Assembly (NCBI RefSeq): GCF_900111365.1 | Contig: NZ_FOGZ01000004.1 | Coordinates: forward strand, 85,991-149,990 | Length of the DNA: 64,000 bases | Origin: Propionibacterium cyclohexanicum | GTDB taxonomy: Bacteria > Actinomycetota > Actinomycetes > Propionibacteriales > Propionibacteriaceae | Reading direction: 5' to 3' | Part shown: piece by piece, positions 1 to 9,826 of the stretch | How the letters are laid out: every line of letters begins with the position of its first letter | Position numbering within the stretch: position 1 is the first letter of the stretch | Made by a program: the position numbers and the translations under genes | Notes under the pieces: model-generated | The model's input: the letters and a program-made list of their open reading frames with translations, nothing else | Database searches by the model: none | Told to the model about the DNA's origin: nothing

Positions 1-537
1 ACCTATTCGATCACCGACTCTCGCAAGCAGCGGGTCGACTTCGCCGGACCCTACTTCATCGCGGGCCAGGACCTCCTGGTGCGCAGCGACGACAACTCGA
101 TCACCGGCCCCGACTCGCTCAATGGCAAGAAGCTGTGCTCGGTGACCGGCTCCACCTCGGCACAGACCATCAAGACCAAGTACGCCACCGGAGTTGACCT
201 GCAGGAGATGGACTCCTACTCCAAGTGCGTCCAGGCCCTCGCCGGCGGACAGATCGATGCGCTGACCACCGACAATGTGATCCTGGCCGGCTATGCCGCC
301 CAGAGCCAATACCAGGGCAAACTCAAGCTCGTGAACAAGCCCTTCACGACCGAGAAGTACGGTATCGGCCTGAAGAAGGGCGACACCGCCACCTGCACCA
401 CGCTCACCGAGGCCATCTCCACGATGATCAGCTCGGGCGAGTGGCAGAAGTCCGTCGACGAGAACCTCGGCAAGGGTGGCTTCACGGTCGACACGTCGAC
501 CAACCCGCCGACACCTGCCGCGAACTGCGGCAATTGA
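1..537 (+). CDS. gluB: Glutamate/polar amino-acid ABC transporter substrate-binding protein, 3' part
   Basis: This is the C-terminal 178 residues of an extracellular family-3 solute-binding protein; its start lies left of the window. The frame is open from base 1 and opens with T-Y-S-I-T-D-S-R-K-Q-R, followed by V-D-F-A-G-P-Y, the hinge motif typical of glutamate/glutamine-binding proteins of the GluB type. In Gram-positives these are lipoproteins that hand the amino acid to membrane permeases. Two matching permease genes follow in the same direction, so this is the gluABCD-type layout with gluA (ATPase) presumably upstream. The tail is Thr/Pro/Asn-rich. Glutamate is the most likely substrate by family and gene order; other polar amino acids cannot be excluded. 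Confidence 0.88.
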   Translation, partial: TYSITDSRKQRVDFAGPYFIAGQDLLVRSDDNSITGPDSLNGKKLCSVTGSTSAQTIKTKYATGVDLQEMDSYSKCVQALAGGQIDALTTDNVILAGYAAQSQYQGKLKLVNKPFTTEKYGIGLKKGDTATCTTLTEAISTMISSGEWQKSVDENLGKGGFTVDTSTNPPTPAANCGN

Positions 538-545
538 GCCCCACC

Positions 546-582
546 GGGGCCGCGAGGGGGAACCGATGTCCCCCGCGGCCCC
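546..582 (+). terminator. Stem-loop between gluB and gluC
   Basis: Eight perfectly paired bases (GGGGCCGC, 546-553, with GCGGCCCC, 575-582) extend through a bulged A into a further G/C stem. There is no T-run. The position just after the binding-protein gene suggests a partial terminator or 3' RNA stabiliser that would give more binding protein than permease. That role is inference. Confidence 0.55.
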
Positions 583-700
583 GGCTGCACCTCCCTGATG
601 GCTGTGCGGCCGCCCCCTGTGGAGGCTGTCCGCCTCGTGAATGGGGGCCCTCGGGGAGGTTGCCGACGATGGGCGCGGACATGGACAAGAAAGTGATCAG

Positions 701-1384
701 ATGAACGATTTGCTCGACCTGATGCGGCAGTTCCACATCCTCGAGGCCTTCTGGATGACGATCAAGATCTCCCTGCTCGGCATGCTCGGAGCACTTGTCC
801 TGGGCACTGTCGTGGCGGTGATGAGGGTCAGCCCGATCGGCGTCTTCCAACTGTTCGCCAAGGCCTACGTGAGCCTGTGCGTGAATCTGCCGCTCACCCT
901 CGTGGTCTTCTTCGCCTTCTTCGCCATGTTCCTGCTCCTGGGTATCCACCTGGCACCCCCGGGATCGCGCAACAGCACCGAGGCCTTCTTGTGGGGAGTG
1001 GTGGCCATAGCGGTCTATCACAGCGGTTTCGTCGCGGAGGCAATCCGCTCGGGTATCAATACAGTTCCTTTGGGACAGGCCGAGGCGGCCCGCGCGATCG
1101 GCCTCACCTTCGGCCAGACCCTCACCTCCGTGGTTCTTCCCCAGGCCCTGCGCGGCGCGATCTCCCCCTTGGGCACCACGGCGAACTCGCTGGTCAAGAA
1201 CACTACGGTGCTCGCCACAATCGGCGTAGCGGAAGCGAGCTACCAGATGGCCAATATGATCGAGTTCCGCTCCGATGCGCTCTACGCGATCTTCTTCATC
1301 ATGGCGGCCGGATTCGTCATCTTGACCTTGCCGCTCAATGTCTTCTTCACCCGGCTGTCCACGAAGCTGGCGGTCACCCGATGA
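701..1384 (+). CDS. gluC: Glutamate-type ABC transporter permease 1
   Basis: A 227-aa inner-membrane permease of the HisMQ/GluC family that forms half of the translocation channel. About five hydrophobic segments are visible, and the cytoplasmic EAA loop is present (G-Q-A-E-A-A-R-A-I-G-L, then V-V-L-P-Q-A), which docks on the ATPase. I chose the ATG at 701 because it follows a purine-rich AAGAAAG and matches the family's short N-terminus; an in-frame ATG at 641 would add an unlikely hydrophilic extension. It lies 163 bp after the binding-protein gene and its stop overlaps the start of the next permease (ATGA). Confidence 0.9.
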   Translation: MNDLLDLMRQFHILEAFWMTIKISLLGMLGALVLGTVVAVMRVSPIGVFQLFAKAYVSLCVNLPLTLVVFFAFFAMFLLLGIHLAPPGSRNSTEAFLWGVVAIAVYHSGFVAEAIRSGINTVPLGQAEAARAIGLTFGQTLTSVVLPQALRGAISPLGTTANSLVKNTTVLATIGVAEASYQMANMIEFRSDALYAIFFIMAAGFVILTLPLNVFFTRLSTKLAVTR

Positions 1385-2250
1385 GCGAGGGTCAGTCCGT
1401 CCTGTTCGATGTCCCCGGTCCACGCACCCGCCGGCGCAACCGGATCATCGGGGTGGTCGGCGGCGCCCTCATCCTCGCGCTCCTGGCAGGTCTCGTCTGG
1501 GGGCTGCGCGAACAGTTGGCTCCGCGCAAGTGGCAGCCGTTCGCGGATGCCACCACATGGACCGCCTATCTGCTGCCGGGCCTGCTGGCCACCCTGCGGG
1601 CGGCGGTCATCTCGGTGCTGGCCTCCTCAGCAATCGGCCTGCTGCTGGGCATGGGACGGCTTTCTCATGTCAAGGCGATCTCCTGGCTCTGCGGACTCGT
1701 CGTGGAGTTCTTCCGCAGCGTGCCTGTGCTCATGATGATGGTCTTCTCGTACTACGCGTACCTGTCGACCGGGCTGTTCAGCGGGGATGTCCTGTCCCTG
1801 ATGGGCGTCGTCACCGGCTTGACGGTGTACAACTCCTGCGTCATGGCTGAGCTGGTCCGAGCCGGAGTCCACGGTCTGCCGGCCGGCCAGCTCGAGGCCG
1901 GTCAGGCCATTGGCCTGACACACTCCCAGGTCCTGCGATCCATCCAATTGCCGCAGGCCATCTCAGCCATGCTCCCGTCGCTGGTCAGCCAACTCGTCAT
2001 CATTCTCAAGGACACGGCGCTGGGCTATATGATCACCTACCCGGAGCTGCTGCGCGCCGCCCAGTACATCGATGCGGTCTACGGCAACCTGGTGGTGGGA
2101 TTCCTCATCGTTGCCGTCATCTTCTACATCCTCAATTGGTCGCTCACCCGCTTGGCGCACATGCTGGAGGCGCGCCTGCGCAGCCGCCGGATTGCCCCCG
2201 CGAGGATCGTGGGGCCCGGTGCACCGCTCGACGAGGTGGAGATCAGCTGA
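1381..2250 (+). CDS. gluD: Glutamate-type ABC transporter permease 2
   Basis: A 289-aa second permease subunit, translationally coupled to gluC by a four-base ATGA overlap. The N-terminus is a basic cytoplasmic stretch (R-T-R-R-R-N-R) before the first membrane segment. The EAA loop reads G-Q-L-E-A-G-Q-A-I-G-L and ends L-P-Q-A. It should pair with GluC in the membrane and be powered by a GluA-type ATPase not seen here. The gene ends the operon; the next gene, recX, is on the opposite strand and its stop lies 18 bp away, so the two transcription units converge. Confidence 0.9.
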   Translation: MSEGQSVLFDVPGPRTRRRNRIIGVVGGALILALLAGLVWGLREQLAPRKWQPFADATTWTAYLLPGLLATLRAAVISVLASSAIGLLLGMGRLSHVKAISWLCGLVVEFFRSVPVLMMMVFSYYAYLSTGLFSGDVLSLMGVVTGLTVYNSCVMAELVRAGVHGLPAGQLEAGQAIGLTHSQVLRSIQLPQAISAMLPSLVSQLVIILKDTALGYMITYPELLRAAQYIDAVYGNLVVGFLIVAVIFYILNWSLTRLAHMLEARLRSRRIAPARIVGPGAPLDEVEIS

Positions 2251-2267
2251 AGCCGGGCCACGCTGGC

Positions 2268-2837
2268 TCAGAAATCGTCGTTGCCCTCGCGGCCCCCGCC
2301 CAGCTCCTCGAGCACCTGCGTGACCACCGATACCACGGTCGAGGTCTCGAAGCCCTTACGTGCCAAGGCGCCCGCCAACCGCCGGAATGCCACCTCGTGC
2401 TCAAGGCCGTGCACTCGCGAGGCCCTGGCGCGGCATGCCTGGAGGGCCAGCTGGCGTTCCCCCTCGCCATCGACCTCATCGTCGCGGGCCAACGCGGACT
2501 CGATCACTTCGGCATCGACCTTTTTGGCCCGCAGTTCCTGGGCAAGTGCCCGTTGCGAGAGCTGCTTGGTGCGACGGCGCGAATCCACCCAGGAGCGGGC
2601 GAAACGGGCGTCATCGACCAATCCGACCGACTCCAGCCGCGTGAGCACCTGATCGACCACCTCGGGTTCGGCGCCGCGGCGCACCAGATATGCGGCCAGC
2701 TCGGCTCGGGAGTAGTCGCGCATCTCAAGTCGGCGCAGTGCCATCTCCCGAGCGATCTCGACAGGATCGGGCTCCAGATCGCCTCCGCCCGCGTCCGGGG
2801 GTACGTGCGCCGGTGTGCTTCCGATTCGCCCGGGCAC
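2268..2837 (-). CDS. recX: Regulatory protein RecX
   Basis: A 189-aa RecX-family protein, a modulator that caps or destabilises RecA filaments. The body is all-helical with the family's three-helix repeats (for example R-R-L-E-M-R-D-Y-S-R-A-E-L and the G-L-V-D-D-A-R-F-A motif near the middle). It follows recA on the same strand with 68 bp between them, the standard order, and is probably read through from the recA promoter and so SOS-linked. The start used is GTG at 2837 behind a weak GGACGAG; the frame stays open further upstream, so the exact start is uncertain. Confidence 0.9.
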   Translation of the reverse strand: MPGRIGSTPAHVPPDAGGGDLEPDPVEIAREMALRRLEMRDYSRAELAAYLVRRGAEPEVVDQVLTRLESVGLVDDARFARSWVDSRRRTKQLSQRALAQELRAKKVDAEVIESALARDDEVDGEGERQLALQACRARASRVHGLEHEVAFRRLAGALARKGFETSTVVSVVTQVLEELGGGREGNDDF

Positions 2838-2905
2838 GCTCTCGTCCGGCCGGGAGCGAGCCGGGCCACCATCGCGAGTTCGTGGGCTTCGTCTCGATGC
2901 GCGAA

Positions 2906-3952
<1,047 letters not shown>

Positions 3953-4082
3953 GTCGTGTCCTTTCCTCGCGTCGGCTCAGGACCGACTGTGTTCATCCGA
4001 CGCTTCGACTGTATGGGCGAGGTCCGACGATTCTTCATCCTGCGCGCACCTGTGGACGAACCATCACCGCACACAAGTCTAT

Positions 4083-4098
4083 ACGAACACGCGTTCGA
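4083..4098 (-). promoter_or_regulatory. LexA (SOS) box upstream of recA
   Basis: ACGAACACGCGTTCGA differs by one base from the actinobacterial SOS consensus TCGAAC-N4-GTTCGA. The palindromic core CGAAC-N4-GTTCG (4084-4097) is perfect. It sits 131-146 bp before the recA start and 100 bp before the divergent DUF3046 gene, so LexA repression of recA is the expected role. Confidence 0.82.
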
Positions 4099-4199
4099 AC
4101 AGAACCGAGTGCTCAGGCCGTCTGTGTGCCCCAGCCATCCTCGCGGGGAAGGACCGGCCCGCCGCCAACTTGCCGGGTGTCAACCAGCCTGGCGCCAAC

Positions 4200-4205
4200 T
4201 AGCCT
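4200..4205 (+). promoter_or_regulatory. -10 element of a leaderless promoter for the DUF3046 gene
   Basis: TAGCCT ends six bases before the GTG at 4212 and no Shine-Dalgarno sequence precedes it, so transcription would begin at the start codon. This supports the chosen start. Confidence 0.5.
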
Positions 4206-4211
4206 GGGCTG

Positions 4212-4406
4212 GTGCGTGAAACCGAGTTCTGGCGCAGGATGACCGAGCAGCTGGGAGAGGACTATGCGCGGGTGTGGGCCGACCAGGTGGTGCTCGGCGA
4301 ACTCGGCAACCGCACGGTCAAAGAGGCGATCGAGGCGAAGGTGGCCTTCAAGACCATCTGGCTGGGCGTATGGCACTTCCTCGAGCTGCCGGCCCATGAC
4401 CGCTGA
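4212..4406 (+). CDS. DUF3046 family protein
   Basis: A 64-aa protein with the DUF3046 hallmarks: R-E-T-E-F-W-R-R-M at the N-terminus, then V-L-G-E-L-G-N-R-T-V and a C-terminal L-E-L-P. The family is restricted to Actinomycetota and is nearly always beside recA. Its biochemical function is unknown. It is divergent from recA, with 259 bp between the two starts and a SOS box in that space, so co-regulation with DNA damage is possible but unproven. GTG start with a -10 hexamer six bases upstream, suggesting a leaderless mRNA. Confidence 0.85.
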   Translation: MRETEFWRRMTEQLGEDYARVWADQVVLGELGNRTVKEAIEAKVAFKTIWLGVWHFLELPAHDR

Positions 4407-4515
4407 GCGAGCGCGGCGGGCCCGGGGATTCCCTCAGACGGCCAGGCCGGTGCCCGGCACCACCGGCGCGGATCGGCCCCGCGCGAGCCAGCTCGAAAAC
4501 GTCACTGCTCCGCGC

Positions 4516-4521
4516 CAGACT
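4516..4521 (+). promoter_or_regulatory. Possible -10 of a leaderless promoter for lhr
   Basis: CAGACT ends seven bases before the ATG at 4529; no ribosome site is visible. The same hexamer and spacing precede the DUF1801 gene start at 28024. Confidence 0.4.
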
Positions 4522-4528
4522 GGCCCCC

Positions 4529-7500
4529 ATGACAGCCAGTGACCCAGCCCCGGCCAGCGCCGATGCGCTCAATGGCTTCGGCGAGGCCACCAGACGCTGG
4601 TTCACCGATGTCTTCGAGGCGCCCACGCCCGCCCAACTGGCCGCCTGGCAGGCCATCGGCTCGGGGGAGAACGCCCTGGTCATCGCGCCAACCGGTTCCG
4701 GGAAGACACTCGCGGCCTTCCTGCACAGCCTTGACCGGCTCTCGCGCCCCGAGCACGCCCCTCACCCCCTCCCCTGGGCCGCAGCGCTCGGTGCCCAGCC
4801 CCCGATCATCGATGCGGCGGACGCGGGAGTATCCGACAGCCCGCCCACGGCCGGTGTGAAGGTGCTCTACATCTCTCCCCTCAAGGCGCTCGCAGTCGAC
4901 GTGGAACGCAACCTGCGCGCACCGCTGAGAGGCATCGCTGCCACAGCCGAGCGTCTGGGTCTCAGCGCGCCACAGGTGAGCGTGGCGGTGCGCTCGGGGG
5001 ACACTTCCGCCGCCGAGCGGCGTGCCTTGAGCAGCCATCCCCCCGACATCCTCATCACCACTCCGGAGTCGCTGTTCCTCATGCTGTCGAGCCAGGTCGC
5101 CACGACGCTGGATTCGGTCCAGACCGTCATCGTCGACGAGGTCCATGCCCTGGCAGGCAGCAAGCGGGGAGCCCATCTCATGGTGAGCCTGGAGCGTCTC
5201 GAGTCAATGGGCACACGAGGCGGGTTCCAGCGTATCGGGCTGTCGGCGACAGTCCGGCCTGCACAGCGCGTGGCCGAATTCCTCGGTGGGCGCCATCCGG
5301 TACGCGTCGTGAGCCCACCCGCGGACAAGACCTGGCAGCTCAAGGTCGTGGTGCCGATCGAGGACATGACGCAGCTGCGCACCCCCGCCGCGCCGGACCC
5401 GCCGGATTCGGCGCCGGACCAGCAGTCCATGTGGCCTCCCATCGAGCGAGCAATCCTCGACCTCGTCCTCGCGCATCGCTCCACTCTCTGTTTCGTCAAC
5501 TCCCGTCGCCTCGCCGAGCGCCTCACGGCACATCTCAACGAACTGCATGCGGCCGACCTCGGCGCCCACCCCGAGCCCCATCCCCTGCCGGCGCAGGTCA
5601 TGACAGCGTCGGCCACCACGCATGGCATGGACGGCACCGAATACCCGATCATCGCCTGCGCCCACCACGGTTCGGTGTCCAAACAGCGCCGCAGCCAGAT
5701 CGAATCCGATCTGAAGAGCGGCCGGTTGCCGTGCGTCGTGGCCACCAGCTCCCTGGAACTTGGCATAGACATGGGGGCCGTCGACCTCGTGATCCAGGTG
5801 CAGTCGCCGCCGTCGGTCTCCAGCGGCCTGCAACGCGTCGGTCGCGCCGGTCACCAGGTCGGGGCGGTCTCCGAGGGCATCTTCTTCCCCACCTCGCGCG
5901 GCGATGTCCTGGAGTCCGCCGTCGTGGCTGGCCGGATGGAGCAGGGCGAAATCGAGGCGGTCCGTCAGCTGCGCAATCCGCTCGATGTGCTGGCCCAGCA
6001 GCTGGTCTCGATGTGCCTGTCGCACTCGCCCACCTCGGCCGAGCTGTACCGAATCGTGCGCGGGGCCGATGCCTTCCGGGAGCTGCCGCGCAGCGCATTC
6101 GATGCCGTGCTCGACATGCTCACCGGACGCTATCCCAGCGAGGACTTCGCCGAACTGCGGCCCCGGCTCGTGTGGGACCGCGCCACCGATGTGCTCAGCG
6201 CCCGCCCGGGAGCCCGCCGGCTGGTCACCACGAGTGGCGGCACGATCCCCGACCGGGGACTGTTCGGGGTCTTCCTCGTCGGAGAAGGCACCGCGTCGGG
6301 CAAGCACCAGCCGGGCCGCCGGGTGGGCGAACTCGACGAAGAGATGGTCTACGAGTCGCGGGTGGGCGATGTCTTCACGCTGGGCACCTCCAGCTGGCGC
6401 ATCGAGGACATCACAACGAGTCAGGTCCTCGTCTCTCCTGCCCCGGGCTTGCCGGGCAGATTGCCCTTCTGGCGCGGGGATTCCCCGGGCCGCCCCGCGG
6501 AGCTGGGGGCCGCCCTGGGCCGGGCAGTGCGCGAGCTGGGCCAACTGGCCCATGGGCGCGCTGCGGAAAGGCTCACCAGCAGGGGTCTCGATCCGCGCGC
6601 TGCGGAGAATCTGCTGTCCTACCTGGACGACCAGCGCTCGGCGACCGGAGTGCTTCCCGACGACCGGACGATCCTCGTCGAGCGCTTCCGCGACGAGATC
6701 GGCGACTGGCGGATCTGCGTGCATTGCGCGCTGGGCTCCGCGGTCCTCCAGCCCTGGGCGCTCGTCATCGGGGCGAAGGCCCAGGAACGCTACGGCGTCG
6801 AGGTGCACGCTACCGCCACCAATGACGGCATCATCATCCAGCTGCCCGACACCGATCAGGCGAGCCCGGACTCATCGCTGCTGGACATGGCCCCCTCGGA
6901 TGTGGAATCCCTGGTGAGCGAGCAGGTCTTCGGCTCCGCTCTGTTCGCTGCCAGGTTCCGCGAATGCGCGGCCCGGGCGTTGCTGCTGCCCCGGCGCAAT
7001 CCGGGGCAGCGTTCCCCCCTGTGGCAACAGCGCATCAAGTCCGCGCAGCTATTGGGCGTCGCCGCCGGGTACCGGGACTTCCCGATCGTCGTCGAGGCGA
7101 TGCGCGAATGCCTCCAGGACGTCTTCGATCTCCCGGCTCTCACCCGGCTCATGTCCGAGATTGCGGCACGCCGCGTCCGTGTGGTGGGCATCGAAACACC
7201 CCAGCCGTCTCCCTTCGCTCGCAGTCTCATGTTCGGTTATGTGGGCGAGTTCGTCTACGACAGCGATCAGCCGCTCGCGGAGCGCCGGTTGGCCGCACTG
7301 ACGGTCGACTCCGGGATCCTTGCCGAGCTGCTGGGCCGCGAGGGCGCGGAGGAACTGCTCGACCCCGCCATTGCCGCCGCCATCGAGTCCGAGCTCCAGG
7401 CCCTGGCCCACGACCGCCAGGCCACCACCGCCGAGCAGCTGTGGGAGCTGGTACGAACCATCGGGCCGCTCACTGCGGCGGAGTGTCGCGAGCGCAGTGC

Positions 7501-9199
7501 CGGTGACGCCGACCTTTGGATAGCGCAGCTCATCGAGCATCGGCGGATGAGCACCGTCCGGGTGGCGGGAATCCCGATGGTCTGCAGCGATACCGACATC
7601 GGCCTGTTACGCGACGCATTGGGCGTTCCGGTGCCCCCGGCCATGTCCGCGCCCCCGCCGCGCGCCGTGGAGGAGGCCCTGGCCGACGTGGCGCTGCGCT
7701 GGGTGAGGCACCACGCCCTGTGCACTGCAGATTCACTGGCACAGCGCTACGGGCTGGCTCTCGACACGGCTCGCTCGGCCCTCGACCGTCTCACCGATGC
7801 CGGCACCCTGGTACGCGGCACGATCCTGCCACACCCCGGCGAAACTGACTCCCCGCCGGACTTCGCCGCGCTCGGCGAGGATCCCGCTGCCACCCAGTAC
7901 TGTCATGAGCGGGTGCTCACGCTCATCAAGCGGCGCACCCTCGCAGCGCTGCGCAACGACGTTGAGGCGGTGGACCAGCAGCAGCTCGCGCGTTTCCTCG
8001 ATGCCTGGCAGCAGCTCGCCCCGATCGAGGCCCGGCAGGACCCGCTCCCTACTCCGCAGACCAGCCTCGACGATCTGCTGGGCGTCGCCGATCTGCTCAC
8101 CGGGTATCCCCTGCCCGCCTCCATGCTCGAGTCCGTGGTGTTGCCGGCCCGTCTCCCGGGATACCACCCAGCACTGCTGGACGAGGCGCTGGCCACCGGC
8201 GAACTGATCTGGATGGGTTCCGGGGCCATCGGATCCCATGACGGCTGGGTGACACTGTGGCCGGGCGGGGTGCAGCCCCCTGCTCCCCCGGCACCGGAAT
8301 CGCTGAGCCCCCTCGCCAAGGAACTCATCACCAGGCTGGCGGCCGGCGGCGGCTGGCGGGTGAGCGATCTCGTGAGCCCTCAGCAGGGCCCGGGCGCTGT
8401 CCAGGATGCGCTGTGGGAGCTGGCCTGGGCCGGGATGGTGACCACCGACACCTTCACCTCGGTACGAGCACTGACCACCCAGGGCAGCCTGAAGCGACCG
8501 GCCACCCCACATCCCCGACGCCAGAGGCTGCGGCCGCGCGGCCGGGACGCGCCCCTCACAGGTGAGCGGTGGGCGGCCGTCGTGCATCGGGGCGACGAGC
8601 CCAACCGGCTCCTCGAGTCCCTCGACACACAGCTGGCACGCTACGGCGTCCTCACGAGGGGAAGCGTGCTCAGCGAACCGGCGACGCCCAGCTTCGCGCA
8701 GGCATACCGGGTCCTGGCACGGATGGAAGAATCCGGGGTCGTCCGCCGCGGCTATTTCGTCACTGGGCTGGGAGGAGCACAGTTCGCCATGCCCGGAGCC
8801 GTGGACCGCCTGCGCCAGGCGGCGCCGACCCCCATGCGGCTGCTCGCCGCGTGCGACCCGGCAAACCCTTACGGGGCGGCACTGGAGTGGCCGTCCAGCA
8901 AGGGCCATCGACCGACGCGCAAGGCGGGGGCGCTGGTAGTGCTCGCCGATGGAGCACCGGTGTGCTATCTGGAACGCGGCGCGCGCACCCTCGTCACCTT
9001 CGACTCGACCAACGCGGAAGACCTCGCGCAGGCCCTCGCGCTCATGGGTGAGGCCGTGGATCGCTCGGCGATCCAGCCGATCTCGATCGACCGGGTGGAT
9101 GGTGCCGCGGCCCTGTCCGAGGGAGTCCATACCGAGGCGATGGCCGCTGCGGGGTTCGTCATGGTGCCCCAGGGCTACAAGCGCCGCCGCCACGGCTGA
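4529..9199 (+). CDS. lhr: Lhr-type ATP-dependent DNA helicase
   Basis: A 1556-aa superfamily-2 helicase of the large Lhr family, a 3'-to-5' DNA translocase linked to DNA repair. Walker A is A-P-T-G-S-G-K-T at residues 53-60 and the DEVH box is at 203-206, followed by G-S-K-R-G. Motif III reads L-S-A-T-V-R-P. The second RecA fold carries S-L-E-L-G-I-D-M-G and Q-R-V-G-R-A-G-H. About 900 further residues hold the Lhr-core winged helix and C-terminal (heat-repeat-like) regions. The length equals that of full Lhr, not the short Lhr-Core. It is a single gene with no operon partner and no Shine-Dalgarno site at its ATG. Confidence 0.93.
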   Translation: MTASDPAPASADALNGFGEATRRWFTDVFEAPTPAQLAAWQAIGSGENALVIAPTGSGKTLAAFLHSLDRLSRPEHAPHPLPWAAALGAQPPIIDAADAGVSDSPPTAGVKVLYISPLKALAVDVERNLRAPLRGIAATAERLGLSAPQVSVAVRSGDTSAAERRALSSHPPDILITTPESLFLMLSSQVATTLDSVQTVIVDEVHALAGSKRGAHLMVSLERLESMGTRGGFQRIGLSATVRPAQRVAEFLGGRHPVRVVSPPADKTWQLKVVVPIEDMTQLRTPAAPDPPDSAPDQQSMWPPIERAILDLVLAHRSTLCFVNSRRLAERLTAHLNELHAADLGAHPEPHPLPAQVMTASATTHGMDGTEYPIIACAHHGSVSKQRRSQIESDLKSGRLPCVVATSSLELGIDMGAVDLVIQVQSPPSVSSGLQRVGRAGHQVGAVSEGIFFPTSRGDVLESAVVAGRMEQGEIEAVRQLRNPLDVLAQQLVSMCLSHSPTSAELYRIVRGADAFRELPRSAFDAVLDMLTGRYPSEDFAELRPRLVWDRATDVLSARPGARRLVTTSGGTIPDRGLFGVFLVGEGTASGKHQPGRRVGELDEEMVYESRVGDVFTLGTSSWRIEDITTSQVLVSPAPGLPGRLPFWRGDSPGRPAELGAALGRAVRELGQLAHGRAAERLTSRGLDPRAAENLLSYLDDQRSATGVLPDDRTILVERFRDEIGDWRICVHCALGSAVLQPWALVIGAKAQERYGVEVHATATNDGIIIQLPDTDQASPDSSLLDMAPSDVESLVSEQVFGSALFAARFRECAARALLLPRRNPGQRSPLWQQRIKSAQLLGVAAGYRDFPIVVEAMRECLQDVFDLPALTRLMSEIAARRVRVVGIETPQPSPFARSLMFGYVGEFVYDSDQPLAERRLAALTVDSGILAELLGREGAEELLDPAIAAAIESELQALAHDRQATTAEQLWELVRTIGPLTAAECRERSAGDADLWIAQLIEHRRMSTVRVAGIPMVCSDTDIGLLRDALGVPVPPAMSAPPPRAVEEALADVALRWVRHHALCTADSLAQRYGLALDTARSALDRLTDAGTLVRGTILPHPGETDSPPDFAALGEDPAATQYCHERVLTLIKRRTLAALRNDVEAVDQQQLARFLDAWQQLAPIEARQDPLPTPQTSLDDLLGVADLLTGYPLPASMLESVVLPARLPGYHPALLDEALATGELIWMGSGAIGSHDGWVTLWPGGVQPPAPPAPESLSPLAKELITRLAAGGGWRVSDLVSPQQGPGAVQDALWELAWAGMVTTDTFTSVRALTTQGSLKRPATPHPRRQRLRPRGRDAPLTGERWAAVVHRGDEPNRLLESLDTQLARYGVLTRGSVLSEPATPSFAQAYRVLARMEESGVVRRGYFVTGLGGAQFAMPGAVDRLRQAAPTPMRLLAACDPANPYGAALEWPSSKGHRPTRKAGALVVLADGAPVCYLERGARTLVTFDSTNAEDLAQALALMGEAVDRSAIQPISIDRVDGAAALSEGVHTEAMAAAGFVMVPQGYKRRRHG

Positions 9200-9440
9200 A
9201 CGGCGGGAGCGAGGGGGCCGGCGAGGAACGCGCGGATCGGCCGCCCGGCCGCCCAGGACCGCGCGTGCATCGCCACGGGCCGCCTCCTCGCCAGACGAGG
9301 CCGGTGCCGCCATGACCTGCTGGTGCATCGACGCGAGAACTGGGCGCGCCACGGGACGCACGGCGCGGCTGGCGCCTCACATGCGGACAGATATCACGAT
9401 ATGGGGGGTGCGACTGCGCCGCACCCCCGGGAAACGACGA

Positions 9441-9740
9441 TCACGCCGCTGCAGCGACCGGCTGACGTGCCACGCCGAGGCGCTGATTGCCCCGCTCGGA
9501 CTCCAACAGCAGCATCTTGTCACTGACCCGCTGCAGGATCTCCGAGAGCGGGGCATGAAGCGCGGCACAGATGGCGAAGAGCAGTTCGCTGGAGGCCTCC
9601 TTCTGGCCCCGCTCAACTTCAGACAGATAGCCGAGGCTTACCCGGGCAGCCAGCGACACGTCGCGCAGCGTCCGCCCCTGGCTCACTCGGCGCTCACGCA
9701 ATGCCTCGCCCAACAGCTCCCTGACCAGTAGTGGCTTCAC
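9441..9740 (-). CDS. clgR: XRE-family regulator ClgR
   Basis: A 99-aa helix-turn-helix protein. The HTH spans about residues 24-46 and includes [21 protein letters not shown], the hallmark of ClgR, which activates clp protease genes in actinobacteria and is itself a Clp substrate. The C-terminus ends in V-A-A-A-A, in keeping with the apolar degron known for ClgR. Gene order pgsA-cinA-clgR also matches that of other actinobacteria. GTG start at 9740 with GGGAGG five bases upstream. A short palindrome (9760-9772) lies in the upstream gap and could be an operator. Confidence 0.9.
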   Translation of the reverse strand: MKPLLVRELLGEALRERRVSQGRTLRDVSLAARVSLGYLSEVERGQKEASSELLFAICAALHAPLSEILQRVSDKMLLLESERGNQRLGVARQPVAAAA

Positions 9741-9759
9741 GGTGCCCTCCCATCACGCG

Positions 9760-9772
9760 CCTCACGATGAGG
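9760..9772. promoter_or_regulatory. Small palindrome upstream of clgR
   Basis: CCTCA-CGA-TGAGG is a perfect 5-3-5 palindrome 20 bp before the clgR start. A second pair, GTCAC (9772-9776) and GTGAC (9787-9791), follows directly. A regulator site is possible; no known consensus was recognised. Confidence 0.25.
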
Positions 9773-9826
9773 TCACTGGTCCTAACGTGACGCCGAGCCC
9801 GTTCATTCCCGCGCCGCCCGGATAAT

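Noticed and set aside
9284..9302. Hairpin after lhr as terminator
   Set aside because: Only about five base pairs and no T-run; too weak to call.
7733..9361. A 542-codon open frame antisense to lhr
   Set aside because: Long open antisense frames are expected at this GC content; its translation is low-complexity and it has no ribosome site, while the sense frame has clear helicase motifs.
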